Assembly: GCA_051453625.1 (NCBI GenBank)
Contig: JBOZIK010000001.1
Location: 281,993,392 to 282,057,391, forward strand
Direction: 5' to 3'
Source: Welwitschia mirabilis
Taxonomy: Eukaryota > Gnetophyta > Gnetopsida > Welwitschiales
DNA length: 64,000 nt
The notes beneath the pieces were generated by a model, which saw nothing but the letters and a program-made list of their open reading frames with translations, made no database searches and was not told the DNA's origin. The number at the start of each line of letters is the position of its first letter. The first letter of the stretch is position 1. Position numbers and translations under genes: made by a program. Positions 34,080 to 46,030 of this stretch are shown piece after piece.

Positions 34080-34935
34080 TGATATATTTACAATAGAACT
34101 ACCAAGAATTCCACCTATTTAAGAAGTTAAGTTTGCTATTAATTTGATTCTAGAAACTCAACCTATTTGTAAGGCACCTTATAGAATGTCTCTTATAGAA
34201 ATAAAAGAATCAAAAAGTTAGCTTCAAGAACTTCTACAAAAGGATTTTATTTATCCTAATATATTACCATTGAGTGAACCAATTTTATTTGTGAAAAATT
34301 AAAAAGAATAAAACACTTAGATTATGAATTAATTATAGAAAGTTACATAAATTTACAATTAAGAACAAGTATTCATTACCAAGAATAGACAACCTTTTTG
34401 ACCAATTCAAGGAAGCCAAGGTATTTTCTAAAGTTGATTTAAAATCTAGATATCAGCAAGTGTAAATTAAGAAAGAAAATATTTACAAAATAGCTTTTAG
34501 AAATTACTATGTGCATTGTGAGTTCACTGTCATATCTTTTAGTTTAACTAATGCCCCTATAGTATTAATGAGCCTTACAAATCACATCTTCCAAACATAT
34601 CTTCACTCCTTTATAATTGTATTCATTGATGATATTCTCATATATTCTAAGTCTTATGAGGAACATAAAAAATACTTGAGAATAGTCTTAGACACTTTAA
34701 GAAATCATTTATTATATGCAAACATCGAGGAATGTTCTTTTTGGAAGGAATCCATTTAGTTCTTAGGTTATATAGTATCCAAGGAAGGTATTTCAATTGA
34801 TCCAAATAAAGTTAAGGCAATTGTAAAATGGATAGCACCTATAACTATTATTTTAGTTAGAATATTTTTTGGTCTTATTGGGTATTATTTTTAATTCATC
34901 TTTAACTTATTTAAGATAACTTCTACTCTAACAAC
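34080..34935 (+). pseudogene. Reverse transcriptase of E6
   Basis: The segment 34511-34759 stays open for 82 codons and reads C-E-F-T-V-I-S-F-S-L-T-N-A-P (family Y-E-F-x-V-M-P-F-G-L-T-N-A-P), then F-I-I-V-F-I-D-D-I-L-I-Y-S-K-S. The catalytic F-I-D-D is intact. Upstream are P-I-C-K-A-P-Y-R-M and [10 protein letters not shown] (family K-I-D-L-R-S-G-Y-H-Q). Downstream F-L-G-Y and S-K-E-G-I mark the RT end and connection. Outside the 82-codon piece there are several stops. Confidence 0.88.
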
Positions 34936-34967
34936 TTTTTTAAGAAAAAATAAAGATNNNNNNNNNN

Positions 34968-35420
34968 GTGGATAGAAAAACGTCAACAATTCTTTAATCA
35001 TCTTAAAGAGTGATTAACTAGTGCTTTAATGTTAGTAATATGAGATGATTCTAAGACATTTTTAGTTTACACTAATGCATCAGAGAAGATCTTAGAGCTA
35101 TTCATAAATAAGATAAAAGAATAATAACCTATAAATCAAGGAAACTTAAGACACATAAAATAAATTATCCTATATATTATCTTGAATTAGCTATAGTAAT
35201 AATTATATTAAAGTTATAAAAGAATTATCTCTATGATGTTAAATTTCAAGTTTGAACTAATCATAATAGTCTAAAATACATTTTTATCCAACCAAATTTA
35301 AACGTTAGGCAAATAAATGGATGAAATTTTTATGTAACTTTGACCTTGAAATTTTATACCATGAGGGTAAAGGAAATAAAGTTGCAGATGCTCTTAGAAT
35401 ATGTGGCTATCTTAAAATAA
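34968..35420 (+). pseudogene. RNase H of E6
   Basis: After the 10-N gap at 34958-34967 the frame gives Y-T-N-A-S-E (family [YC]-[ST]-D-A-S), I-T-Y-K-S-R-K-L-K-T-H, then N-Y-P-I-Y-Y-L-E-L-A, N-Y-L-Y, and N-H-N-S-L-K-Y-I-F. Family counterparts are A-Y-A-S-R-[KQ]-L-[KR]-x-H-E-x-N-Y-x-T-H-D-L-E-L-A, H-Y-L-Y-G and T-D-H-K-S-L-[KQ]-Y. Asp of D-A-S and of T-D-H-K are both Asn here. It would degrade the RNA strand of the hybrid. Confidence 0.85.
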
Positions 35421-35429
35421 TTATAGAAA

Positions 35430-36660
35430 TTTAAAGTTAAATACCTCTTATTAATGCATGTGATAAAAAAAAATATGAAAATTGTCAAAAATTAAAGGAT
35501 TAGTTAGAGAACTCAACAAATTAAGGAGAATTTAGTATTGATTCAAAAGGTATTTTTAAAATCAAGAAAAGATCCTTTATTTCTAATGTAGATGAAATTA
35601 GATAAAATAATGTTTTAGTTTCATAATCCTCTAATATCAGATCATCTTGGAGGAATAAAAATGTATCAAAATATGAAGTAAAAATTTTTGTAACCAAGGA
35701 AGAAAAAAAATAATAGAATTTTTATTAAAATTTCTAAATTGTCAGCAAGTTAAGATAGAACATAGGAATCTAGTAGTACTACTCTATTCTCATAATGTTC
35801 TAAAATATAAGTGGAATGTAATTCTCATGGGTTTTATATTAGAACTTCTAAGAATCCCAAGAGTAATGACTCAATTATGATTATAATTAATAGGGTAACT
35901 AAATTAGTACATTTCATTTCATTAAAGTCTACTTATAGTGATAGGGATATAGCTAAAGTGTACATTCATAACGTTATTCATTTACATAGTGTATTCTTAG
36001 TTATTATTTCTGATAAGAATAAAAATTTACCTTAAATTTTGGAATGAACTACAAGTGGGTTTAGGACTAAGCTAAATATGAGCATAGCATTTCATCTTTA
36101 AAGAGATTATCAGGTAAAAAGAGTTAATCAAATCCTAGAGGATCTTCTTAGAGCATATGTTCTTGATGGTCTTAAGAGTTGAAAAGAATATCTACCATTA
36201 GTGAAATTTGCATATAATGATAGTTATCAAAGATCTATTCAAATGGCTGCATTTGTAGCTTTATATGACAGGAAATGTAGAGCACTCACTACATGGATAG
36301 TACCTGAGGAAAGATTAGGATCAGAAATGTTATAAAAAATGGAAAATAAGATGAGAACCATCAAGAATAGATTAAAGGAAGTAATAGATAGGAAAAACAT
36401 GTATGTAGATCATCAAAGAAGAGATCTTGAATTCTAAGCAAGTGATCATGTCTTCCTTAAGATATCACCAATGAAATCAGTTATGTGAGGAGTCAAGAGA
36501 TCAAAACTAGCCAGCAAATTTATTAGACCATTTCAGATATTGGAACGTGTTGGATCTATTACATATAAATTTGCTCTCCCTCCCTAATTGTTTTACATAC
36601 ACAATGTTTTTTATGTGAATATGCTAAGAAAATATATTACAGATCCTTCTCATGTGTTAA
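35430..36660 (+). pseudogene. Integrase of E6
   Basis: Core motifs are split over frames. In one open stretch (35811-36035) the order is R-V-T-K-L-V-H-F-I, K-S-T-Y-S, Y-I-H-N-V-I-H-L-H-S-V-F and I-I-S-D-K-N. These match [DN]-R-[LF]-[TS]-K-x-A-H-F-I-P, [KR]-x-[TS]-Y-S, [IV]-[VI]-R-L-H-G-[VI]-P and I-V-S-D-R-D. Later come A-F-H-L-[stop], L-R-A-Y-V-L, V-K-F-A-Y-N-D, and near the end K-L-A-S-K-F-I-R-P-F-Q-I-L-E-R-V-G and Y-I-H-N-V-F-Y-V-N-M-L-R-K-Y. That last block is the conserved end before the chromodomain in Tekay-type elements. Confidence 0.88.
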
Positions 36661-36675
36661 ATTAGTCTCATATTC

Positions 36676-36853
36676 AGGTGGAACCCGATTATTTAACTAT
36701 AAAAGAGTTAAATGTAGTGTTGAACCGATAAACTATCACTTTGTAGAACAAGGAGATCCATCACGTAAAGATAAAATGGAGTAATAATAGTCCTGATGAA
36801 GCTACTTGGAAGCTACAAGAATCAATGAAAAATTGATACCCAAGTCTTTTTGA
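36676..36853 (+). pseudogene. C-terminal chromodomain-like segment of E6 integrase
   Basis: The frame reads Q-V-E-P-D-Y-L-T, then V-V-L-N-R, then N-K-E-I-H-H-V-K-I-K-W-S-N-N-S-P-D-E-A-T-W-K, then M-K-N and Y-P-S-L-F. Chromoviruses of this kind end with P-V-x-I-L-D-R, then L-R-N-K-x-I-P-x-V-K-V-x-W-x-[ND]-H-x-x-E-E-A-T-W-E, then Y-P-x-L-F. Two stops interrupt it. This domain supports the Tekay/Del assignment. Confidence 0.85.
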
Positions 36854-36924
36854 ATTTCATAATATGTAATGTTAGACTTTTAAATTATTATGTACTTTGA
36901 TTCCTAGGAGTGAATCCTTTGTAA

Positions 36925-36935
36925 GTGGGGGAGTA
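36925..36935 (+). promoter_or_regulatory. E6 polypurine tract
   Basis: AGTGGGGGAGTA lies immediately before the LTR start TGTTATAACTC. It is the expected plus-strand primer site. Confidence 0.85.
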
Positions 36936-37399
36936 TGTTATAACTCACAATTTATAAACCTTAATTAATGATTATAAGAGTTTCTAAACTATGTAATATA
37001 TTTTATATTAATTTTAATGAAAATCTTTTTTTTTTTTGCTAGTGAGAATCTATGTGTAGTCCTATAATCAATAATGTATAATTTGTCAAACATTATAGAT
37101 ACTCATAAGGTTATAATTATTTAATCTTATTTTTGGAAAATTTTATTATTTTAAGTTATAATAATAATTATAAAAATTTTAATACTAAATAAACCTATTT
37201 ATGATTAGGTAAGTGACTTTCATGGTTAAATAGTTAAATTAAAAAAATCCATATGAAGATGTAATATAATGTTTACAAAAAAGGGAATTGTGACATGTTT
37301 AATTTAATCATTTATTCATGAATATTATTCACGTTTTAAAAGAAACTAAGGTTACTTGGGAAAAGTGAAAAAATAATAAGTAAGAGTACTATGTTTAAA

Positions 37400-37490
37400 T
37401 ATGACAATTTCTTACATTTAATTATGACATTTTCTTACAACCCATTATGACATTTTTCTTACATTGAATTATGGCATTCCTTTCTTATTA
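37400..37490 (+). repeat. 23-bp tandem repeat, four units, in E6 U3
   Basis: Units TATGACAWTTTCTTACA... start at 37400, 37423, 37446 and 37470, with periods 23, 23 and 24. The array lies about 560 bp upstream of the TATA box, a place where LTRs often carry enhancer repeats. Confidence 0.85.
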
Positions 37491-38046
37491 TCTATGTTGT
37501 TGATATGATGAATCATGAAGAGCATAAACATGTGAATAAGAATATGAACTCTTATCTATAAATTAAAAACAATAAATGAGCAGAATTTAATTTACAATAA
37601 ATTTTATCCTTATTGATATTTATGGAAGTACTTTGTGCTTAAACTATTATTTTTCTTGTTGTGTCACATGACAATTCTGAAATTGATGCATTTGTTTTTC
37701 CAATGAATTTTAAATATGTTTTAGATTAAGTATGAATCTATCAAGGATTAAGAAGAAAGTAGCATGAGGAAATGATGCATGTAATTAATATTATTACTTA
37801 AAGCAAGAAGATTACTCATTTAAAGTAGGTTCATAAGTCATAAATAAGATTTCTTTTATCATTCATATGTAACTTTCACTTCTTACATAAGTTTTTACAA
37901 CTTCTCATTGACTAATCTTATCAATTTCACTTCTATACAAGCTCATCCAACTTGTTATTAATCAATATTATCAACTAAAAAAGATTTCTTTATCTTATAG
38001 GTAAAATTATGTAGGTGGTCTAAGGACCTTTGGTATACCATTTATC

Positions 38047-38055
38047 TATAAATAG
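38047..38055 (+). promoter_or_regulatory. TATA box of E6 LTR
   Basis: TATAAATAG is followed by a pyrimidine-rich CTTTTTCTTCTTCTC and then CAAACTAGC, a normal plant core promoter layout. Transcription would start about 30 bp downstream. Confidence 0.75.
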
Positions 38056-40718
38056 AGTCCTTTTTCTTCTTCTCAAACTAGCATTCTTCAAGCAAGTTTT
38101 GATACCAAAATTTCTTCTCAATATTTCTTCTTCTTAAGTGTGAAGTTGGAGATTGAAGCTTAGAGTTTAGAGCTTAAAAGATTGGAGATAGGATCTTGGA
38201 GCTTATCACTTCCTCAACCTTCTTCAGGGATCATCAACATTCTTCCTTCTAAGTAGGATCTTAGAGAAAATCACTTTTATTTATTACATTAGGCCTATGC
38301 ATATGATTTAAATTTTCCCTTTCATTGATAAATTCTAAGATAAGGGAAAGATTTAAATGATCTCTTTACATGTTTATTTAATGAGTTTACTAATGGTTAT
38401 CTATGTGTTTTCTTCCCTCCCATTGGTATAGATTAAGATAAGGGAGAAAGTTGAGGGACTTCTTAATATGCTTCGCTTTTATGTGCCTAATGGATATTTT
38501 AGCCAAGTAACCAGGGGGTCCATTATGATTTTAAGTATGCATGTTGTATTGCATTGTATTATTATTTAAATGCATTTTATATCATATTTTCATTAGAGTC
38601 TTATTAGGATGAATAGGTCTGATCCTTAAGAATCTATTTAGGCTAAGCTTTATTTCTTAGAAAATCCTAAGGTTAATAGCATTGATGCATTATTTATTGT
38701 AGTAAATTAAGTTTATATTAATTATAATTATTTTTATTTATTTAGAATACAAACTCATAATCAATTTATTTTATTTTATTTTTATAAATTAGTATAAGTT
38801 CTTTTTTTTCTTAGTTTAGTTAAAGTTTATTCTTTGTGTTTATTTTAAGTCAAGCAACTTAAGAAAGTCATAACTCATTTAATACTAAGTAATATTTTAT
38901 AGAATTTTTTCTTTAGATTTAGAATTATAGTAAAAATTTAAAAGTCTTAAAATAGTAATTTTTATAAGATTAGAATAATTTTTAAAATTTATTTTATAAA
39001 AATATCTTAGAATTTATAAGCAGAAAACAATTAAAAAAATGTTTTAGTTTTAAGCCTTTACAGAGAATTTTGGTAAAAATGAAGTCATCTAAATTGTAGA
39101 AAATTGAATAGGTTTTTCAAAAATTATTTACTCATTGAAAAACTCTAAGTATATTAAACATTATGGCCATTTTAGTGAAGGGTAAGTTTTTATAGTTTAA
39201 AGTTTAAGCTTATAAAATACATTTAAGATAATTAAAATTTACTAAAATTAATTTTTAGGGATAGTATAATAAGTCTAGGTTAATATAATCAATTCTATTT
39301 TATTTTTACATTTTTAAATAATTAATTATAATTTTTTAGTTTTAATGTCTTCTAAAAGCTAATAAAATTTGTAATTAATTTTAATAATATAGAAAATTAT
39401 CTAATGCAAGTAACAAATTATTTTAAATATTATATTTGATTTTTAGGTAAGTTATGTTTATTTTTCTATTCTTTTTATATACTATTTATTGAAATTTAGG
39501 CTCTTATTCTTTTATTTCATGCATAAAGATTAGGGATGTTTACTTAATGATTCTAGAGATGTGTAGCCCAATTAATTAGCTTCATTAACATCTTTTTGAT
39601 AAAATATGCATTATTTTACCTAACTTTATTTTGATATTAGGACTTAGCAATGATAAAGGAGTTTAGAAGTTGATCTAGTTTGATAAATGGAGCATGTTTT
39701 TATGATAAAGCTTGAATATATTAGTGTGTTTTACTTGAAAGAATTACTATAAAGTAGAAAAACAAAAAGATCTTTTCTTTCATTTATTTTCATTACTAAA
39801 CTTTGAAAATGTATGATTTTCATTTATATGAAATCAAAAATATGCTTATATATTCTGTTTTTCTTCTGTATGTTTGTTTTCTTAAAATAAACTCAATGAT
39901 GATTAGAATTATTTTTACTGGGTAAACAACCCATTTAATATTTACTTATTGTATGATTGCATTTATATGATGTATTCATTCAACTAAACCTAGATAATCT
40001 TAATAATTATTTATCCCCATACTTGGATTTCATCACCAAGGTAGGTTGCATTATGTTTCTACTTCCAAACCCTTTTAAAAGTGGATTTGATCACTACTAT
40101 CCTAACCTACCAAGGCATAAACTTACTATGACTTAATATCTCGAGCCCTTAGTATCAAGGGATCATGTTGCATCATTTTGCGATACTTCAAGAAAGTGGG
40201 GGTCACTTGTAAGTATGCATCCATCTCATGTATTGCTTATCACCTATATTGGAAGTATATTCAGGTAAAGTCTAAGCCTATCAAGTTGAGCCTAACCATG
40301 TTTGTATAGTTTAGAATCTAAAGTAGAATCAACTCACATCTAGAGGGTGGTTAGATATCAAGTTGGAATACCATTAACAAGAGATGCAACCTCCTATTAT
40401 ATTGGTTAGGCACTATCCTAAAACTTATCAATTATAGGTGATAAAACAAGTTAACATTCTATCAACTTTATACAAGATATTTTGTGTGGCAAATAAAGTT
40501 AGAAATAAATATAGGACATAATTTTCACATCATTTGTATGCAAATCAAAAGGATCTATACTTAAGTAATAATTATGTCATCTAATTGTTTCAATTCTTAT
40601 AATGTGTTAATAAATACCAAATAGGATTTGATCCTAGGTTCTGTTGTGCATGTTATTTAATAATGCTTAAATAAAAAAAGTTATGATTAATTAGGGTAAA
40701 TAAAGTTAGGATGTCACA

Positions 40719-41605
40719 CTCATGCCATTAAACTACCTTCATCACATAGACATTATCTAGATAACTAGGTGAATAAAGATTTCAAAAGAAAATATAATAC
40801 TCAACCTATTGATCCCTTCAGAGTTTCCTTTTAATCTTATTGATGTACATGCAATCCTATAGATCATTTAATAATTAAGAAAAAATTAGATATCATGATT
40901 TGACCTAACATTGAACCTTATAACATGTTTGTCAATGTTATGATTCTAAGATAATGGAATCCTAAGTAGATAAAAATTACATTGAAAGAAAAATATAAAA
41001 ACTTTACTTAAAATAACATATGAATATATCATAAAAATTTAAGTACAATATAAAGGATTATCCATGATGTATTAAAACTATATACAAAAATGAAGATTAA
41101 AAAAAGTCATAGAATTGGAACCCAGTCATGATTTGGAGAGGTGTAGACTATATATTAATATTCTACTTAGTGGTGGTAATGATACCTACTCCTGAGACAT
41201 AACGCCTTCACTAGAAAAAAATAAAAGAAGAAGATCACATGCTTATGTATGACACTTGTGATAGGAGCATTATGAGTTCTCATCATCTTAGGAAGATTGA
41301 TGGTATTAACCTACTCTATATAATCAACCCTTTTCTCTATTATCACTTTTTTTTTTCTAAATCATAATTAAGTATTTATCCTAAGCTATTACCCATTGGT
41401 CAACTTAGATTTCATGCTAATCAATTTAATGGAGTTTCTCAACTAATATTTTCTCTACTCCTAGTAGTAGATTTGTTATTTGCTCTAAAGTAATTCCTTC
41501 TATTATTGCACCACTAGTTTGAAGAGGGACTGTATGCACCTATAGCTATTGTAGCTCTTTAAGAACCTAAATATTCATGTCTACAAAGTATCTAGATATG
41601 ATCAT
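40719..41605. other. Unassigned sequence between E6 and E3
   Basis: No coding motif or LTR edge is recognised. CTCAT (40719-40723) is the presumed right target duplication of E6 and ATCAT (41601-41605) that of E3, but neither partner is in the assembled window. Confidence 0.5.
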
Positions 41606-42711
41606 TATTAATTTCCTAAATTAAACTTTGAACGGAATCAATTCCAAAAATAATATAATTGCATTTAGGCTAGCATAATGTGATTCAACTAATGAATGTC
41701 ATACAACTTGAGAATGTAAATTAACATACTAATCTTGAATTTAATCTAAAAAGATAAATCATAATAATCCATAATAGAACTATTTTTAATTAATTTTTAA
41801 TTTGTTGTATAAGAAAGGAAAGAAAAATGCAAATTATATAAGGTGAAATGCAAAGTACACAAGGAATAATAAATGCAAACCTATGATAACCAATTATTGA
41901 GTTTTTGTCATCCATAATCAACCCTTATAACCTGTATTCAATTAAACTTATTTTATAAAAAGCATTAATTAAATAAAATAGAAGTTATAAGAGAGATAAG
42001 AGAGAATGTGAAAAAATTTAACATTTATTCCATTTCCAAATATCATCCAGAGTGCCTTACCATGCTAGTAATCCATTAATGATAGATGCATAGCCTAGCA
42101 CAAAGAATTATCTTTTCTAAAGCTAAAATGGATTATTGATATTCTTGAATGCACTTTTCACCATTCTTTACAAGCCAAAAGATGATGAAATTAGGTACAT
42201 AAGGGGGTTTTATAATTGTTCTATGATCTTTAGTATTTTATAAGATGGGTACAAACGGAGAATGATCATTAGTTAGGAAGAAGTTATCAAGATGTCAAGA
42301 TTGCTCTCATCATTAGGATGATAATGAATATGGCATCCCTATGCATCCAATCATAGGCTACCACATCATGATATCATTGGAATTGAAATTCAAATACTAA
42401 CCATAGTGTCGTAGGCTCTATTATGTAAATGACATAAAACATGATAGTCAAACTGCTAATTGCCACATTAGAATATCATATCAGTAGCTCCATTGCATTT
42501 CTAAGTTGTGTCATGACTAGTGTCATGACAACAACATATGGGACGATAGCTAATTTCTTGAGTATTTGACTTCATCTTTAATCCAAACTTGGCATGGTTA
42601 AAGTTAATGCTTTTATGAGATAAAAATATAATGTTTAAGCTCATAATTAAGTCATTCTATTTCTTAATAACAACATTCTTAAAAATGACTAAATTAATCT
42701 CCTATGTCTTA
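41606..42711 (-). repeat. E3 3' LTR
   Basis: The start is fixed by alignment with 63795; the end is estimated from the conserved LTR-adjacent block at 42726-42747. The shared segment CTAGGCTAGCATAAKGTGAT is at about 41665 and 63855. A box related to that of E1 and E2 (TAGCCTAGCACAAAG) lies at about 42090-42104. One ATCATT/GATGAT dyad is at 42305-42340. Confidence 0.78.
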
Positions 42712-43379
42712 TAACTCACCTAGGGTTTTATTAGTTCCTTGATGAACAGAGAGAAAGAGGACTTTCTGATGCCAATTCAACTAGAGGATAAAGGAGTAAA
42801 AATTTTAATTAATAAAAACATTACGAAAAATGAATATCCAATTTTTATTCATCAATTAAGATAAGAAGTTATTATAAAAGTGAGTAGTTAGGCATATAAG
42901 TAAGAAATACTAGTTTGTAAAAAATATGCATGAGTTTAACTAATAGAACAGGTTAAAAAATTATAATATACATATGGATTACAAAATGAAAATACAAAAA
43001 TATCATGGATTCTAGTGTGGAGAATACTGGAACTTAATTTCCATGTCATAATATCTCTTGCCAATTAGCTCCATAAGTGGCTCAAAGAGAGGCTCCTTTA
43101 TATCTCGAAAGTAATGAGAGACATGCTGATGTAAACTAGATGTAATAGCATCGTGATGAATATGAATCACCTTAGAATACTCATTAAATTATTTCACTGT
43201 ATGTTTATTAGGCTCTCCAAAATAGCTATGGCTTGATCCTCCATATCCTAAATACATGCATCATACTGATAAAATTAAGTGGTACAATAAGCACATAAAT
43301 TAGAAATTTGAGCATATAACCTTTACTCCATGCCTCCTAATAATGCAATAATATACTCAAATATGGTATCTCTAACTAA
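42712..43379 (-). other. E3 3' terminal untranslated part
   Basis: This is the stretch between the extra frame and the 3' LTR. It starts with the LTR-adjacent block at 42726-42747. No further motif is recognised. Confidence 0.5.
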
Positions 43380-44080
43380 TTAGGGCTACCTAGGAGGAGG
43401 TAGAGGTGGAGATACTATAGGAACCTCCCTAGGAACTAGTGGTGTCATACCTGAAATCTTAATTCCAAATCTCTAGTAATATGTATCATCTACTAAAATA
43501 TGTATTGAATGAGAAGTATCTTCTAGAATAGGGTTATCAATATATATAAATAAGGCACTCAATAAACAAGGGCATGTAATGCTAAAAAAATAGCACTGAG
43601 TGCTCATCCATCTAAGTCGGTGTCAAATAAAAGAGAACAAGTCCATCCTCTCTTCCTGATGAATAAGTGATAAAATCTAAAGGTGGTTGATCATAGCATG
43701 TGTATTGTGTCATACTAAAACTATGTTATAAATGATGGCTCAATGAAGGATGCAGTAGTAAGAAGGCAAATAGGTCATAACTACCCTTTGTCAATCATCC
43801 CTTGCATGGTATGGTAACTCTAGCAAGATTACATAGGCCCATTTAACTCATCTCTATCAAGATCCATCCTCTATTCATCTGTAAGAAGTCCTATTATTAC
43901 TGTAATATGTTATGGCTTAATATAAATTTGATGGCCCTTCATTGTAGCTCTAATCTTCTTATTATGTTACCCATCATCCATAGTAGCTATAATAACCTCA
44001 AATGCCTAATATAACTAGATGATCTCAACCTTAAACTAGGAGTTATAAGCATGTACTAATCCATCACAACTGCCAAGTCT
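43380..44080 (-). pseudogene. Extra ORF downstream of integrase in E3
   Basis: One antisense frame runs from R-L-G-S-C-D-G-L to about G-S-P-N over some 233 codons with no clear frameshift. Its stops are mostly TAA, TAG or TGA that C-to-T or G-to-A explain. Readable pieces are A-T-M-K-G-H-Q-I-Y-I-K-P, H-I-T-V-I-I-G-L-L-T-D-E, R-M-D-L-D-R-D-E-L-N-G-P and H-T-M-Q-G-M-I-D-K-G. The layout recalls the plant-specific 'putative plant transposon protein' domain, in which a V-[RK]-G-x-x-I segment precedes a loop with L-G-L. It sits where Athila elements carry their env-like frame. Family assignment is from memory and tentative; existence of the frame is firmer. Confidence 0.5.
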
Positions 44081-46025
44081 TGTAATGCATGATTTAAATT
44101 AGATTCTAGTCTTTATATATAATCTCTAAAATACATTTCCTTTTGATAGATAGTAGAGGTAAGGCGATGCATTTGTTCCTATAAGAGTGCCTCATGCTCT
44201 CACCATTCTACTATCCAAGCAGCAATAATTTATGTATGGGGAAGCTCCTAAATCACTACATTAAGAGAAGAATAATATACATATGTTCCATATAGAAAGA
44301 ACATTTTAAAATCTAACATGTCAAAAACTATTGAGAATTAAGTGCATAATGAGCAAGAATCTTAAAAGAATGAAAGACATAAAATTTTAAAAGAAAATAC
44401 TTATAACTATTAATCTAGTATATGGAATTCAATTACGTAAATTTCTAAGTGTAGATCACTTAAAAAAATAAGTGGGCTCAGAGAGAAACTATTTGATGTG
44501 ACTTAAAAAAAATATATATGAGCAAAATTTGGAAATAAACCATGGAAAAGTTATGAAAAGTATCTCATTATGTTTAAATGTGATTAAGTCATTAAATATT
44601 AATAACTCCATAAGCAAGCAATGATTATGATGCCTAGAAGAAATTAGAGGACAAAGACTACACTGAATTTGAAAAAGAAATGAGGGAGAAAACTTCTTTT
44701 AAATAATTCTACTATCATGTCATTCTGCATGTTATTAGAATGACTAATGGCATGACATATGTGTCATCCCTTTTATCATTAGAATGAATCAAGGTAAAAC
44801 ATACAAAAATCCTAAATGGTTTTTAACAGTTACCATGCCCCATGTTGTGGGGATGACATAACAAATAACAACCTTCATTAAACTAGATTGAGCTAAGATT
44901 TTAGAAGCAGATCATATCAGTGGTGTACATTATGATTTTTGACTTAAATTTTATGAAAATAGTGATGGTTTTAATGAATTTTAAATTTCTAATTTGAGAG
45001 TTATGAGTCTTTAAAATTATAACTAGGTTGTAATCATTATTAATAGAAAAAGGTGAATCCAATATGTATGCTCTATTAAGGACTTAGTGGAATTAAGATT
45101 GGAAAAATACTATTAGGAAAGTATACTAATTTTTAGTGTTTCAAATAATATCATGATGTGTGAGTGTTAAATCTCTAGTACTTTTTTGATTTCATAGAGA
45201 CTACAAGATGGTGATCATATCTAATGGACTATTTTTTAAGGATTTTTAAAAGTGATTTCATAGACTATATCATGAGGATGATAGGTGACATGATAGTCAT
45301 TTTATAAGTACATGAAAAATCAATGATGATTCTTTAGTGTAAAAAGGTTAGAGATGCTTGAAAAACTCAGTAAAATCATTAAAAAAATAGGAGAAATAAA
45401 GTGGTAATTACTCAAAAGATGCTTAAGTCATATGAATTGGACAGCAAGCTTGTAAAGAAAAATACTCATGAAAGAATTTAAAGATGTAATGTGCAAATTA
45501 AGCCATAAAATATATTTTCAAATGCATCATTACAATCAAGACCAGTAGCCAAATTATAGAATTCTTAAAGTTCATGAAAGATAACTAGCCTTACTAAGTG
45601 TTTAAACCCATAAGAATCTTAAAAAAAATGCAATTTGGTTTTAAGAAATTAACCTAACTATTATTAAAGTATGGAAGGAATGGATATAAATAACATGAAG
45701 AAAGTTGATTCCTTTATCCTAGGTGATAATGTAATAGGACCCACAAAGGATAACTACCCAACTACTTAATATGAAAAATACACATGATGTAGTACTTAAA
45801 AATGATAGATTCATAAGATAGAAAGTGATTATGAAATATATTATCAACAAGTTCCTATGAAGACATTAAATGCCATTTTCTTTTTTTCTTCTTTTTCTTC
45901 TTCTTTTTTTTTTATTTTTTGTTAATTTTTTCAAAGTGACATGGTTTCTAAATACACTATTCTTCATGGTGAAGGAGGTGCAACCACTGCCACAAAATAA
46001 ATGATCTATAGGAAAGAACCTGATT
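44081..46025 (-). other. E3 3' region, unassigned part
   Basis: This is part of the E3 region between integrase and the extra frame, cut at 46025 by the E2 insertion. Dyads related to those of E1 and E2 occur at 44711-44789 and 44832-44862. A TTC/TTTTC pyrimidine tract lies at about 45888-45935. No coding motif is recognised. Confidence 0.5.
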
Positions 46026-46030
46026 ATAAC
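46026..46030. repeat. Target site duplication of E2, left copy
   Basis: ATAAC directly precedes the E2 LTR and is repeated exactly at 56496-56500. Confidence 0.88.

Larger units (their letters stand above)
28940..40718 (+). mobile_element. Tekay/Del-type chromovirus E6 (Ty3/gypsy)
   Basis: This is the only forward Ty3/gypsy element. Order: 5' LTR (truncated by the gap), initiator-Met PBS, gag, protease, RT, RNase H, integrase, chromodomain-like end, polypurine tract, complete 3' LTR of 3783 bp. The very long LTR, the gag opening resembling M-P-P-R-R, and the integrase with a C-terminal chromodomain fit the Tekay (Del) lineage of chromoviruses. Chromodomains are thought to guide insertion to heterochromatin. 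All domains carry stops. The 3 bases after the LTR-matched end are TAA, then the PBS. The right flank is CTCAT; the left flank is not assembled. Confidence 0.88.
36936..40718 (+). repeat. E6 3' LTR, 3783 bp, complete
   Basis: It starts TGTTATAACTC after the polypurine tract and ends GGATGTCACA. The last 2.3 kb aligns with the 5' LTR. U3 contains a 23-bp tandem array (37400-37490) and a clear TATA box at 38047. Divergence between the two copies is high, so the insertion is old. Confidence 0.9.

Noticed and set aside
35811-36035. Stand-alone small gene of 74 codons
   Set aside because: It is one open piece of the E6 integrase core, flanked by other integrase motifs in shifted frames.
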